Below, piece by piece: positions 16,813 through 25,256 of a stretch of 64,000 nucleotides of DNA. The stretch is taken from NCBI GenBank assembly GCA_963667875.2, contig CAXXGC010000005.1, forward strand, positions 186,001-250,000. Direction: 5' to 3'. Under the pieces are notes generated by a model. It had not been told where the DNA came from. It did not search any database and saw only the letters and a list, made by a program, of their open reading frames with translations. The DNA comes from JAEXOD01 sp963667875 (GTDB taxonomy: Bacteria; Bacteroidota; Ignavibacteria; Ignavibacteriales; Melioribacteraceae). A program made the position numbers and the translations under genes. Position 1 is the stretch's first letter; each line of letters opens with the position of its first letter.

Positions 16813-17208
16813 TTACCAAATATAGCAAATTACTTCGCCGCCCACATTTGCTTTTCTAGCATCACTATCTGTGAGCAATCCTTTTGATGTTGATATGATG
16901 GATAATCCTAATCCATTCAATACACGCGGCACACTTTCAGTGGGTACATAAGAACGTAAACCCGGTGTACTTACTCGTTTTAATCCTGTTAAAGCTGGTC
17001 CATTTTGGCTGTACTTTAACTGAACACGGATAACATTTTGTTTATTATCTTCAAATATAACAAAATCTTTAATAAAATTGTTATTTTTTAGAATTTCACT
17101 AATACTTATTTTCATTTTCGAAGCTGGAATATCTACGTATTTCTTTTTAGCTTTAACAGCATTTCTTACTCTAGTTAAATAATCAGCTATCGGATCAGTT
17201 ACTGGCAT
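16813..17208 (-). CDS. rpsH: 30S ribosomal protein S8
   Basis: The 131-residue protein matches S8 from TDPIADYLTRVRNAVKAKKK to the C-terminal GLLTDSDARKANVGGEVICY. S8 binds helix 21 of 16S rRNA and in several bacteria represses the spc operon by binding a mimic near rplE; I did not identify such a site here. Confidence 0.98.
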   Translation of the reverse strand: MPVTDPIADYLTRVRNAVKAKKKYVDIPASKMKISISEILKNNNFIKDFVIFEDNKQNVIRVQLKYSQNGPALTGLKRVSTPGLRSYVPTESVPRVLNGLGLSIISTSKGLLTDSDARKANVGGEVICYIW

Positions 17209-17227
17209 TTATCTTCCTCCAAAAAAA

Positions 17228-17497
17228 TTACCAACTTGCTTTTTTTACACCGGGAATTTCTCCACGTAAAGCCATCTCTCTAAATACTAATCTGGATATT
17301 CCAAACTTTCTATAGTAGCCGCGTGGACGACCGGTCATTAAACATCTATTATGTAAGCGTACGGGAGAAGCATCTTTTGGTAAAGCTTGTAATGCTTCGT
17401 AATCACCTTTCTCTTTCAATTCTTTGCGAAGTGCAGCGTATTTTTCTACTGTTCTTCTTCTTTTTTCTTCGCGTGCAATTAAGCCTTTTCTTGCCAT
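17228..17497 (-). CDS. rpsN: 30S ribosomal protein S14 (long, zinc-free form)
   Basis: The 89-residue S14 is the long C- form: there is no CxxC pair, and the conserved C-terminal segment reads RCLMTGRPRGYYRKFGISRL. It sits in the usual place between rplE and rpsH. The zinc-free form contrasts with the zinc-binding L36 and S4 in the same run. Confidence 0.98.
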   Translation of the reverse strand: MARKGLIAREEKRRRTVEKYAALRKELKEKGDYEALQALPKDASPVRLHNRCLMTGRPRGYYRKFGISRLVFREMALRGEIPGVKKASW

Positions 17498-17506
17498 ATT
17501 TATCCC

Positions 17507-18172
17507 TTAATTAATTTCTTTCTTTCTAAAAGGTACACCAAAAGCAGCTAATAATGCATATGCTTCTTTGTCAGTTTTAGCAGTAGTTACAAATGTAACA
17601 TCCATTCCTCTTACTCTGCTTATTTTATCAACATTTATTTCCGGGAAAATAATTTGTTCTTTAAGACCTAACGAATAATTTCCTCTTCCATCAAATGATT
17701 TATCGGAAATACCTTTAAAATCTCTTACTCGCGGTAATGCTAATGTAATAAATCTATCTAAAAATTCATACATTTTATTTTGACGTAATGTTACCATTGC
17801 ACCAATTTTCATACCTTCGCGTAACTTAAAGTTAGATATAGATTTTTTAGATACACGTACCGATGATTTTTGACCGGCAATAGTTTCTAAATCTTTTATA
17901 GCTTCATCTAATAACTTTCCGTCAACGGCTGCATCACCAACACCCATGTTGATAACTATTTTTACTAATTTAGGTACTTCCATTATATTTTTATATGAGA
18001 ACTCAGTTCTTAATTTTGCAATTATTTCACTTTTATATTTCTCAAATAATCTTGCAGGCACCTTATCTTCAATAAAATTTTCAACTACTTTTTCTGGTTC
18101 AGCTTGTTTAACAGCTTTATCCTTTTTATTGGGCTGTGCTTGCTTATTTTGTGATTTTTCTTGTTTAGCCAT
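17507..18172 (-). CDS. rplE: 50S ribosomal protein L5 with N-terminal extension
   Basis: L5 normally has about 180 residues; this one has 221 because an N-terminal stretch of about 38 residues, rich in Lys, Gln, Ala and Glu, precedes the usual start (ARLFEKYKSEIIAKLRTEF). The core binds 5S rRNA. The extension is low complexity, probably disordered, and is read from the ATG 24 bp after rplX. No better internal start is evident, so I keep the long form. Confidence 0.95.
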   Translation of the reverse strand: MAKQEKSQNKQAQPNKKDKAVKQAEPEKVVENFIEDKVPARLFEKYKSEIIAKLRTEFSYKNIMEVPKLVKIVINMGVGDAAVDGKLLDEAIKDLETIAGQKSSVRVSKKSISNFKLREGMKIGAMVTLRQNKMYEFLDRFITLALPRVRDFKGISDKSFDGRGNYSLGLKEQIIFPEINVDKISRVRGMDVTFVTTAKTDKEAYALLAAFGVPFRKKEIN

Positions 18173-18196
18173 TTTTAAACTTATTCCTCTGAATAA

Positions 18197-18526
18197 TTAT
18201 TTATCCAACATTTCGCCGCTTAACTTACTAACGCGTACTCTAATTTTTTTTCCGTTTTTATCATCAATAACAACTTTTTTACCAATTCTGGTAGGTTCAT
18301 TGCTTTTAGGATCTACAACCATTACGTTAGAAACATTAATTGGAGCTTCTTTTTCTACAAAACCGCCTTGAGGATTTTTTTGATTCGGCTTTGTACTTCT
18401 TTTATGAATGTTCACACTTTCTATAATTACTCTGTTTTCTTTAGGAAATACTTTAAGTACCTTTCCTTTCGATCCTTTATTATTTCCGGCAACAACTATT
18501 ACTGTATCATTTTTATGTATTTTCAT
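18197..18526 (-). CDS. rplX: 50S ribosomal protein L24
   Basis: This 109-residue protein begins with the KOW motif (KNDTVIVVAGNNKGSKGKVL) and continues with the L24 body (RVIIESVNIHKRSTKPNQKN). It starts assembly of the 50S subunit. Order rplN-rplX-rplE is standard. Confidence 0.98.
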   Translation of the reverse strand: MKIHKNDTVIVVAGNNKGSKGKVLKVFPKENRVIIESVNIHKRSTKPNQKNPQGGFVEKEAPINVSNVMVVDPKSNEPTRIGKKVVIDDKNGKKIRVRVSKLSGEMLDK

Positions 18527-18539
18527 CTTATAACCTCTA

Positions 18540-18908
18540 TTATAATACTTCGGGTGCTAAAGAAATAATTTTCATGTATTTTTTATCGCGCAATTCTCGT
18601 GCTACCGGGCCAAAAATACGTGTTCCTCTTGGTTCACCTTGATTGTTCAATAAAACTGCAGCATTTTCATCAAATCTAATATATGAACCATCATTTCTGC
18701 GAATTTCTTTTTTGGTGCGTACTATAACGGCTTTTGAAACTTCGCCTTTTTTAACTCCGCCACCTGGTATAGCAGCTTTTACAGAAACAACAATCACATC
18801 TCCAACACTTGCGTATCTTCTGCGTGTTCCACCAAGTACTTTAATACAACGTACTCTTTTTGCTCCTGAATTATCAGCTACTACTAAATTTGTTTCTTGC
18901 TGTACCAT
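18540..18908 (-). CDS. rplN: 50S ribosomal protein L14
   Basis: The 122-residue protein is L14 throughout (MVQQETNLVVADNSGAKRVR; GTRIFGPVARELRDKKYMKI). It lies at the subunit interface, bridges to 16S rRNA and is the docking site for the silencing factor RsfS. The gap to rplX is 13 bp. Confidence 0.98.
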   Translation of the reverse strand: MVQQETNLVVADNSGAKRVRCIKVLGGTRRRYASVGDVIVVSVKAAIPGGGVKKGEVSKAVIVRTKKEIRRNDGSYIRFDENAAVLLNNQGEPRGTRIFGPVARELRDKKYMKIISLAPEVL

Positions 18909-18935
18909 TGAATAAACTCCTTATCGATATACCAA

Positions 18936-19193
18936 TTACTTAGCTTTTTTTACTATTTCAACTAATCGCCAGTTTTTCCTTTTACTTAAAGGTCTGGTTT
19001 CTTCGATTTTTACAACATCACCAATTTTACATTCGTTCTTTTCGTCATGTGCCATTAACTTTGTTGTTTTTTTGAAGTATTTTTTGTAAATCGGATGAGC
19101 AACCTGTCTTTCAATGGCTACAACTATACTTTTTTCCATTTTATTAGAAATTACTTCACCAACTTTTGTTTTTCTGAGATTCCTATTTTCCAT
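18936..19193 (-). CDS. rpsQ: 30S ribosomal protein S17
   Basis: The 85-residue OB-fold protein has the S17 hallmarks KVGEVISNKMEKSIVVAIER and GDVVKIEETRPLSKRKNWRL. It binds the 5' domain of 16S rRNA early in assembly. It follows rpmC by 5 bp. Confidence 0.98.
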   Translation of the reverse strand: MENRNLRKTKVGEVISNKMEKSIVVAIERQVAHPIYKKYFKKTTKLMAHDEKNECKIGDVVKIEETRPLSKRKNWRLVEIVKKAK

Positions 19194-19198
19194 AATTA

Positions 19199-19429
19199 CT
19201 ATTTAACTCCATCTTTTTTTTCGTTCGAGCTCTTACTGGCTAATAGTTCTCTTTCTTTTAGAACTGTTTTCATTTTTGCAATATCTTTTGTTACTGTATT
19301 TAACTTAGCAGTATTAGTAAGATTTTTTAGCTCATTTTGAAACCTTAAATCTATAAGATTGCTTTGTTCTTCTACAATTCTTTTTTGTAGTTCATCACTA
19401 CTCATTTCACGTATTTCATATATCTTCAT
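19199..19429 (-). CDS. rpmC: 50S ribosomal protein L29
   Basis: This 76-residue, mostly helical protein matches L29 (MKIYEIREMSSDELQKRIVE; ELKNLTNTAKLNTVTKDIAK). It lies near the tunnel exit. A short Lys/Ser-rich tail follows the usual end. It starts 11 bp after rplP. Confidence 0.96.
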   Translation of the reverse strand: MKIYEIREMSSDELQKRIVEEQSNLIDLRFQNELKNLTNTAKLNTVTKDIAKMKTVLKERELLASKSSNEKKDGVK

Positions 19430-19440
19430 TTTAGTTCCCC

Positions 19441-19857
19441 TTATTCGTAATCTGGTCTAACAACTATTTTAGATTTAATAGGTAACTTATGAATAGCAAT
19501 TGTTAAAGCTTCATTTGCTAGTTCACGTGAAACACCGGATATTTCAAACATAATTCTTCCAGGTTTTACTACTGCAACCCAAAATTCTGGAGCACCTTTA
19601 CCTTTTCCCATACGTGTTTCTAAAGGTTTTTTAGATACCGGTTTATCTGGGAAAATTCTAATCCAAACTTTACCATCACGTTTCATTTTTCTGGTAATCG
19701 CTATTCTGCAAGCTTCAATTTGTCTGCTGGTAATCCAAGCAGGTTCTAAAGCTTTTAATCCAAAATCACCAAAATCTACTCTATTTCCTCTCATAGCCAT
19801 ACCTGCACGGCGGCCACGCTGTGATTTTCTATATTTTACTCGTTTTGGCTGTAACAT
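19441..19857 (-). CDS. rplP: 50S ribosomal protein L16
   Basis: The 138-residue protein shows the L16 signatures MLQPKRVKYRKSQRGRRAGM and RMGKGKGAPEFWVAVVKPGR. L16 helps position the A-site tRNA. Length and location between rpsC and rpmC are normal. Confidence 0.98.
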   Translation of the reverse strand: MLQPKRVKYRKSQRGRRAGMAMRGNRVDFGDFGLKALEPAWITSRQIEACRIAITRKMKRDGKVWIRIFPDKPVSKKPLETRMGKGKGAPEFWVAVVKPGRIMFEISGVSRELANEALTIAIHKLPIKSKIVVRPDYE

Positions 19858-19875
19858 TAATTTACCTCTAAGCTC

Positions 19876-20517
19876 TTATTCTGATACACGTTTACCAAGT
19901 TTCTCGCCATTTGAAATCCAAACTTTTATGCCTATTGCTCCATAAATAGTTCTGGCAGTTGCTGTTGCATAATCAATATCAGCACGTATTGTATGTAAAG
20001 GTATTTTACCTTCTTTATACTGTTCAGTTCGGGCCATTTCTGCGCCACCCAATCTACCTGAACACATTATTCTGATACCTTCTGCGCCCATTCTCATTGC
20101 AGATGAAATTGTTTGTTTCATCGCTCTTCTGAATGATATTCTGCCTTCTATTTGAGTAGCTATATTTTCCGCTACCAAATTTGCATCAATTTCCGGGCGT
20201 TTAACTTCAGAAATTTGAATTTTCACTTCTTTATCGGTATATTTCTTTAATTCTTGTTCGATCTGAGAAATTTCTTTCCCGCTTTTACCGATAACTACAC
20301 CTGGACGAGAAGTGTAAAGTGTTACAGTTATGTTTTTTGATGTCCTGTCAATTACTATTCTTGAAAGACCGGCTTTTTTAAGACGATTTCTTAAATAAAT
20401 TCTTAGTCTTCTGTCCTCTAACAATTTGCTGGCATAGCTATGGTTTTCATACCAGTTTGATTCCCAGCCTCTTATTACGCCGACTCTAAAACCTATTGGA
20501 TGTGTTTTCTGACCCAA
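19876..20517 (-). CDS. rpsC: 30S ribosomal protein S3 (TTG start)
   Basis: Read from the TTG at 20517, the protein has 213 residues and begins (M)GQKTHPIGFRVG, exactly the family N-terminus. GGAG at 20525-20528 lies seven bases before the TTG. A longer frame with ATG at 20550 would add 11 residues unlike any S3 and overlap rplV by 17 bp, so I reject that start. The KH domain (GVVIGKSGKEISQIEQELKK) and C-terminal domain (GRLGGAEMARTEQYKEG) are intact. S3 lines the mRNA entry tunnel. Confidence 0.96.
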   Translation of the reverse strand: MGQKTHPIGFRVGVIRGWESNWYENHSYASKLLEDRRLRIYLRNRLKKAGLSRIVIDRTSKNITVTLYTSRPGVVIGKSGKEISQIEQELKKYTDKEVKIQISEVKRPEIDANLVAENIATQIEGRISFRRAMKQTISSAMRMGAEGIRIMCSGRLGGAEMARTEQYKEGKIPLHTIRADIDYATATARTIYGAIGIKVWISNGEKLGKRVSE

Positions 20518-20533
20518 AAAAGTACTCCTACAA

Positions 20534-20881
20534 TTATCCTTTAGTTGCAATAATTATTGTTAAGTGATTTGAACGCTTTTTCATACGATATGCTCTTCCC
20601 ATAGGGGCAGGCAAAATACGTTTTACTGAAGGTCCTTGATTTACAAATGCTTCTTTAACAAATAAATCAGATGTTTCTAATTTATTATTATCTTCTTTAT
20701 TCATCATATTAGCTACTGCTGATCTTAATAACATTTCAGCATCTTTTGCAGCATGTTTTGTATTAAAATGTAATATCTCAATCGCTTGATCAACAGCTTT
20801 TCCTCTAATCAAATCAATAACTAATCTCATCTTTCGAGGCGAAGTTCCAATATACCTATTTGTGGCTTTTGCTTCCATCAA
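20534..20881 (-). CDS. rplV: 50S ribosomal protein L22
   Basis: The 115-residue protein contains the L22 core (RYIGTSPRKMRLVIDLIRGK) and the tunnel-lining loop and tail (GPSVKRILPAPMGRAYRMKK). It ends 16 bp before the TTG start of rpsC. Confidence 0.98.
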   Translation of the reverse strand: MMEAKATNRYIGTSPRKMRLVIDLIRGKAVDQAIEILHFNTKHAAKDAEMLLRSAVANMMNKEDNNKLETSDLFVKEAFVNQGPSVKRILPAPMGRAYRMKKRSNHLTIIIATKG

Positions 20882-20898
20882 TATTCCTCTAATTATCT

Positions 20899-21186
20899 TT
20901 ACTTTACTTTTGAAGCTTTTTCAGCTTTTGTTCCGGGATGTCCTCGGAATATTCTTGTTGGAGAAAATTCACCAAATTTATGTCCTACCATGTTTTCTGA
21001 TACATAAACTGGAATCATCTTGTTTCCATTATGGATTGCAATTGTATGTCCAACAAATTCAGGAGAAATTGTACTTGCACGCGACCAAGTTTTTATAATC
21101 TTTTTTTGACCGGCTTGGTTCATTTTACGTACTTTTTCTAATAATTTAACAGCAATATAAGGACCTTTCTTTACTGATCTTGGCAT
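20899..21186 (-). CDS. rpsS: 30S ribosomal protein S19
   Basis: The 95-residue protein begins MPRSVKKGPYIAVKLLEKV and has GHKFGEFSPTRIFRGHPG near the C-terminus, both typical of S19 in the 30S head. It lies between rplB and rplV as usual. Confidence 0.98.
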   Translation of the reverse strand: MPRSVKKGPYIAVKLLEKVRKMNQAGQKKIIKTWSRASTISPEFVGHTIAIHNGNKMIPVYVSENMVGHKFGEFSPTRIFRGHPGTKAEKASKVK

Positions 21187-21200
21187 TTTTATTCTCTAAC

Positions 21201-22022
21201 TTATCTTCGTTTTACAATATATTTATTAGATGGATTTTTTCTTTTTCTGGTCTTTAAGCCTTTAGCTTTTTGACCCCATGGTGATACAGGATGTCCACCG
21301 CCTGATGTTTTACCTTCACCACCACCCATTGGGTGATCAACTGGATTCATCGCAACACCACGTACGGTTGGACGTTTACCTAACCAACGTTTTCTTCCAG
21401 CTTTTCCTAAACTTATATTTTCATGATCATGATTTCCAACAACACCATAAGTAGCCATGCATTCTAAGTTTACTATTCTTATTTCACCTGAAGGCATTTT
21501 TAATTGAGCATTGCTGCCTTCTTTTGCCATTAATTGGATTTGTGTTCCGGCTGATCTACCTAACTGTCCGCCTTTACCTGGTTTTAATTCAACATTGTGA
21601 ATAAAACTTCCAAGTGGCAAATCTTTTAATTTTAATGCATTACCAACTTTAATTTCACTATTGGGACCACTCATTACTTTATCACCAACTTTTAAACCTT
21701 CTGGAGCTAAAATATATCTTTTTTCTCCATCGGCATAATTCAATAAAGCTATACGTGATGTACGGTTTGGATCATATTCTATAGATGCAACTTTTGCTTC
21801 AATTCCAAATTTATTTCTTTTGAAATCAATTATTCTATATGTTCTTTTATGACCGCCGCCTCTAAATCTTAAAGTGATGTGGCCTAAATTATTTCTACCA
21901 CCAGATTTTTTAATTGGTGCGGTTAAAGATTTTTCAGGAGTACTTTTAGTAATTTCATTAAAAGCTGAATATGATGCAAATCTTGTTCCCGGTGTTACTG
22001 GTTTTAATTTTCTAATAGCCAT
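21201..22022 (-). CDS. rplB: 50S ribosomal protein L2
   Basis: The 273-residue protein has the L2 N-terminal OB-fold and C-terminal SH3-like domains and the conserved peptidyl-transferase-proximal segment RGVAMNPVDHPMGGGEGK, with its essential His. It ends in a basic tail. L2 supports tRNA binding and peptide-bond formation. The gap to rplW is 22 bp. Confidence 0.98.
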   Translation of the reverse strand: MAIRKLKPVTPGTRFASYSAFNEITKSTPEKSLTAPIKKSGGRNNLGHITLRFRGGGHKRTYRIIDFKRNKFGIEAKVASIEYDPNRTSRIALLNYADGEKRYILAPEGLKVGDKVMSGPNSEIKVGNALKLKDLPLGSFIHNVELKPGKGGQLGRSAGTQIQLMAKEGSNAQLKMPSGEIRIVNLECMATYGVVGNHDHENISLGKAGRKRWLGKRPTVRGVAMNPVDHPMGGGEGKTSGGGHPVSPWGQKAKGLKTRKRKNPSNKYIVKRR

Positions 22023-22044
22023 TTATAATAACTCCAATCCTACT

Positions 22045-22344
22045 CTAAACTTGTCCGAATAAATCTATTACTTGATCTTTTTTCAAAGTAATAAACGCTT
22101 TCTTGAATTTTGGTTTTCTACCTTCAAATTTACCTTTTTTGGTAAACTGAGTTTTAACTTTACCTTTATATCTTACAGTATTAACTGCAACAACTTCTAC
22201 ATTAAACTTTTTAGCAATTGCTTTTGCAATTTCAATTTTATTTGCATTTACATCAACAAAAAATCCATATCTGTTTGGCATTGCTTCTGTAACAGCTGTC
22301 ATTTTTTCGGTAATAAAGGGTTTAATTAATATATTTTGCATCAT
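22045..22344 (-). CDS. rplW: 50S ribosomal protein L23
   Basis: The 99-residue protein matches L23 (ILIKPFITEKMTAVTEAMPN; VNTVRYKGKVKTQFTKKGKF). It surrounds the exit tunnel and is the docking site for trigger factor and SRP. The frame starts with two Met codons; either could be used. Confidence 0.97.
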   Translation of the reverse strand: MMQNILIKPFITEKMTAVTEAMPNRYGFFVDVNANKIEIAKAIAKKFNVEVVAVNTVRYKGKVKTQFTKKGKFEGRKPKFKKAFITLKKDQVIDLFGQV

Positions 22345-22354
22345 TTTACCAACA

Positions 22355-22981
22355 TTAATTTAACGAATTAACTAAAGATTCAATTGCACCTTTTTGTACT
22401 AACAATACTTGATTATTCAAAATATCGTATGTTGATGCTTTATAAGATTCTAATATATTTACTCTTTCAATATTTCTACCGGATTTGAACACGTTTATCA
22501 ATAATCCATCTGTCAATAATAATGTTTTCTTTCCATAAACTTTTAAGGCATTAAAAATATTTACTAATTCTTTAGTTTTTGGAGCTTCAAAATTAAAATC
22601 TTCAACAACAATAATCTGTTCAGCTTTAGCTTTATAAGATAATGCACTTTTACGAGCTAATATATTAGCTTTTTTATTAACTTTTTGTCTGTAATTACGT
22701 GGTTTTGGGCCAAATATTGTACCACCGCCTACCCATAATGGTGAACGTGATGTACCTGCACGAGCTCCGCCACGACCTTTTTGTTTCCAAGGTTTTTTTC
22801 CGCCGCCTGCAACTTCCCATCTTTCTTTTGCTTTGGATGTTCCTTGTCTTTTATTAGCTAAAGTAGCTTTTACAGAAAGGTATATTATATGATCATTTGG
22901 TTCTATACCAAATATTGAATCTGCAAGTTCGATTGACTCGCCTGTTTTTGTACCATCTATTTTATATACTTCTAACTTCAT
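22355..22981 (-). CDS. rplD: 50S ribosomal protein L4
   Basis: The 208-residue protein has the tunnel loop with the GGGKKPWKQKGRGGARAGTS motif and the C-terminal Rossmann-like domain. L4 lines the tunnel constriction and can autoregulate the S10 operon in some bacteria; I see no clear leader site here. Confidence 0.98.
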   Translation of the reverse strand: MKLEVYKIDGTKTGESIELADSIFGIEPNDHIIYLSVKATLANKRQGTSKAKERWEVAGGGKKPWKQKGRGGARAGTSRSPLWVGGGTIFGPKPRNYRQKVNKKANILARKSALSYKAKAEQIIVVEDFNFEAPKTKELVNIFNALKVYGKKTLLLTDGLLINVFKSGRNIERVNILESYKASTYDILNNQVLLVQKGAIESLVNSLN

Positions 22982-22993
22982 CTCGCAACCAAA

Positions 22994-23614
22994 TTACTTA
23001 TTGATTTCAACAAAAGAATTTATAGCGCCCGGAACGGCACCTTTAACTAATAATACATTCTTTTCAGCAACAATTTTAACAACTTTAAGATTTCTAACTG
23101 TTACTTGTTCATAGCCCATTCTACCGGCCATTTTCATACCTTTAAATACTCTTGATGGATATGAACTGGAACCTATTGATCCCGGTGCTCTTTCTCTATC
23201 ACTTTGTCCGTGAGTTTGTCCACCCACACCGCCAAATCCATGACGTTTCATAACACCTTGAAAACCTTTACCTTTGCTTTTGCTGGTAACTTTAACTTTT
23301 TCACCTTCTTTAAAAAGTTCTACAGTTAATTCTTGACCAACGTTAAACCCTGAAATTTCAAAATTTCTGAATTCTTTAATAACACGAGGAGGTTCAATGT
23401 TAAGTTTTGTATATTCAGCTAATTGCGCTTTATTTACTCGTTTGGCTTTGCGTACTCCAAATCCTAATTTTAAAGCTTCATATCCGTGTTTAGCTTTAGT
23501 TTTTACTTCTAGTATTTTGCAAGGGCCAACCTCAATTACAGTTACCGGTACTACAATACCTTCTTTGGTATAGTAACTTGTCATTCCTAATTTTTTTCCT
23601 AACAATCCTGGCAT
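22994..23614 (-). CDS. rplC: 50S ribosomal protein L3
   Basis: The 206-residue protein begins MPGLLGKKLGMTSYYTKEG and contains the central extension (KGFQGVMKRHGFGGVGGQTH) that reaches the peptidyl-transferase centre, including the Gln methylated by PrmB in other bacteria. It follows rpsJ by 11 bp. Confidence 0.98.
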   Translation of the reverse strand: MPGLLGKKLGMTSYYTKEGIVVPVTVIEVGPCKILEVKTKAKHGYEALKLGFGVRKAKRVNKAQLAEYTKLNIEPPRVIKEFRNFEISGFNVGQELTVELFKEGEKVKVTSKSKGKGFQGVMKRHGFGGVGGQTHGQSDRERAPGSIGSSSYPSRVFKGMKMAGRMGYEQVTVRNLKVVKIVAEKNVLLVKGAVPGAINSFVEINK

Positions 23615-23625
23615 TTTTACTATTC

Positions 23626-23934
23626 CTATAACTTAATCTCTATATCTACTCCCGCCGGAATTTCTAACTTACTAAGAGAATCGACGGTTTTGTTGTTAGA
23701 ATTATGAATATCAATAATTCTTTTGTGCGCCCTTATTTCAAATTGCTCACGCGATTTTTTGTCTACGTGCGGGGATCTTAATACAGTATATACAGATCTC
23801 TTTGTAGGTAATGGTATAGGACCGGATACTACAGCTCCTGTACTTTTAACTGTTTTAATGATCTTTTCAGTTGATTTATCTATCAATATATGATCGTACG
23901 ATTTTAATTTTATTCTAATCATTTGACCGGGCAC
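23626..23934 (-). CDS. rpsJ: 30S ribosomal protein S10 (GTG start)
   Basis: The 102-residue protein reads MPGQMIRIKLKSYDHILIDK, matching the family N-terminus, so translation starts at GTG 23934 and not at the internal ATG four codons on. GAGGAG lies eight bases upstream. S10 (NusE) is both a ribosomal protein and a transcription antitermination factor. It opens the S10 cluster, 61 bp downstream of tuf. Confidence 0.97.
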   Translation of the reverse strand: MPGQMIRIKLKSYDHILIDKSTEKIIKTVKSTGAVVSGPIPLPTKRSVYTVLRSPHVDKKSREQFEIRAHKRIIDIHNSNNKTVDSLSKLEIPAGVDIEIKL

Positions 23935-23965
23935 TTTTGTTTCTCCTCTATAAAAACTTTATAAG

Positions 23966-23983
23966 GGGGAACTTACGTTCCCC
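23966..23983 (-). promoter_or_regulatory. Hairpin between tuf and rpsJ
   Basis: A perfect 6-bp inverted repeat GGGGAA/TTCCCC with a six-base loop lies in the 61-bp gap, 12 bp after the tuf stop. In minus-strand RNA it is followed by CTTATAAAGTTTTTATAG, which is only partly T-rich. It could be a weak terminator, an attenuator or an RNA 3' end stabiliser at the str-S10 boundary. Its function is inferred. Confidence 0.6.
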
Positions 23984-23995
23984 ACTATTTATATT

Positions 23996-25204
23996 TTATT
24001 CAATAATCTTTGTTACAACGCCTGCACCTACTGTTCTTCCGCCTTCACGGATAGCAAAACGTAAGCCGTCTTCCATTGCAATTTCACTAATAAGTGTAAT
24101 TTTTAATCTGATGTTATCACCTGGCATAACCATTTCTGTTCCTTCAGGTAAAGTTACAACACCTGTAACGTCTGTTGTTCTAAAATAGAACTGTGGTCTG
24201 TAGCCTTGGAAAAATGGAGTGTGACGTCCACCTTCTTCTTTTGACAAGATGTATACTTCGCCTTCAAATACTTTATGCGGAGTAATAGAACCGGTTTTAG
24301 CTAAAACCATTCCTCTTTCAATTTCTTTTTTATCAACACCACGTAATAAAATTCCAGCATTATCACCAGCCATTGCGCTGTCTAATTCTTTTCTGAACAT
24401 TTCAATACCGGTAACAACTGTTTTCTTGTGTAAACCTAAACCGATTAATTCAACTTCTTCGCCTATTTTAACCTGACCTCTTTCTACTCTACCGGTAGCA
24501 ACTGTACCACGACCTGTAATAGAGAAAACGTCTTCAACTGGCATTAAGAATGGTTTATCAGCCGATCTTTCTGGAACTGGAATATATTCGTCACAAGCTT
24601 TCATTAATTCAAGAATACATTGTAATCTTGGATCGTCTGATTTAACAGTATCATCTGAAGATGCTTCTAAAGCATGTAAAGCAGATCCTTTAACGATTGG
24701 AATATCATCACCAGGGAATTCATAATAACTTAATAATTCTCTTAATTCCATTTCAACAAGTTCGATTAATTCCGGATCATCCATCATATCAACTTTGTTT
24801 AAAAATACTACCATCTTTGGAACACCTACTTGGCGAGCCAATAAGATGTGTTCACGAGTTTGTGGCATAGGACCATCAGAAGCAGCAACAACTAATATAG
24901 CACCGTCCATTTGAGCAGCACCAGTGATCATGTTTTTTACATAATCTGCGTGACCTGGGCAATCTACGTGAGCGTAGTGACGATTTTTTGTTGAATATTC
25001 AACGTGAGCTGTTGCAATTGTAATACCTCTTTCTCTTTCTTCAGGGGCATTATCAATACTATCAAATGTTCTTTTTTCAGACAAGCCTAATTTACTTAAA
25101 GTCATTGTTATGGCTGCAGTAAGTGTTGTCTTACCATGATCTACGTGACCTATTGTACCAATGTTAACGTGTGGCTTACTTCTATCAAATTTAGCTTTTG
25201 CCAT
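23996..25204 (-). CDS. tuf: Elongation factor Tu
   Basis: The 402-residue GTPase starts MAKAKFDRSKPHVNIGTIGH and contains G1 GHVDHGKT, G3 DCPGHADY, G4 NKVD and the domain 2/3 hallmarks (GRVERGQV; GGRHTPFFQGYRPQFYFRTT). EF-Tu delivers aminoacyl-tRNA to the ribosome. It follows fusA in the str cluster. Only one tuf copy is present in the window; the position next to secE used for a second copy in some bacteria holds rpmG instead. Confidence 0.98.
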   Translation of the reverse strand: MAKAKFDRSKPHVNIGTIGHVDHGKTTLTAAITMTLSKLGLSEKRTFDSIDNAPEERERGITIATAHVEYSTKNRHYAHVDCPGHADYVKNMITGAAQMDGAILVVAASDGPMPQTREHILLARQVGVPKMVVFLNKVDMMDDPELIELVEMELRELLSYYEFPGDDIPIVKGSALHALEASSDDTVKSDDPRLQCILELMKACDEYIPVPERSADKPFLMPVEDVFSITGRGTVATGRVERGQVKIGEEVELIGLGLHKKTVVTGIEMFRKELDSAMAGDNAGILLRGVDKKEIERGMVLAKTGSITPHKVFEGEVYILSKEEGGRHTPFFQGYRPQFYFRTTDVTGVVTLPEGTEMVMPGDNIRLKITLISEIAMEDGLRFAIREGGRTVGAGVVTKIIE

Positions 25205-25256
25205 CGTGAACTCCTAATTTATTATTTTCTTATTTTGTTTATTCATTAGTTAATTA

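Noticed and set aside
20518..20550. Longer rpsC start at ATG 20550
   Set aside because: It adds 11 residues foreign to S3, overlaps rplV, and the TTG at 20517 has a well-placed GGAG and gives the family N-terminus.
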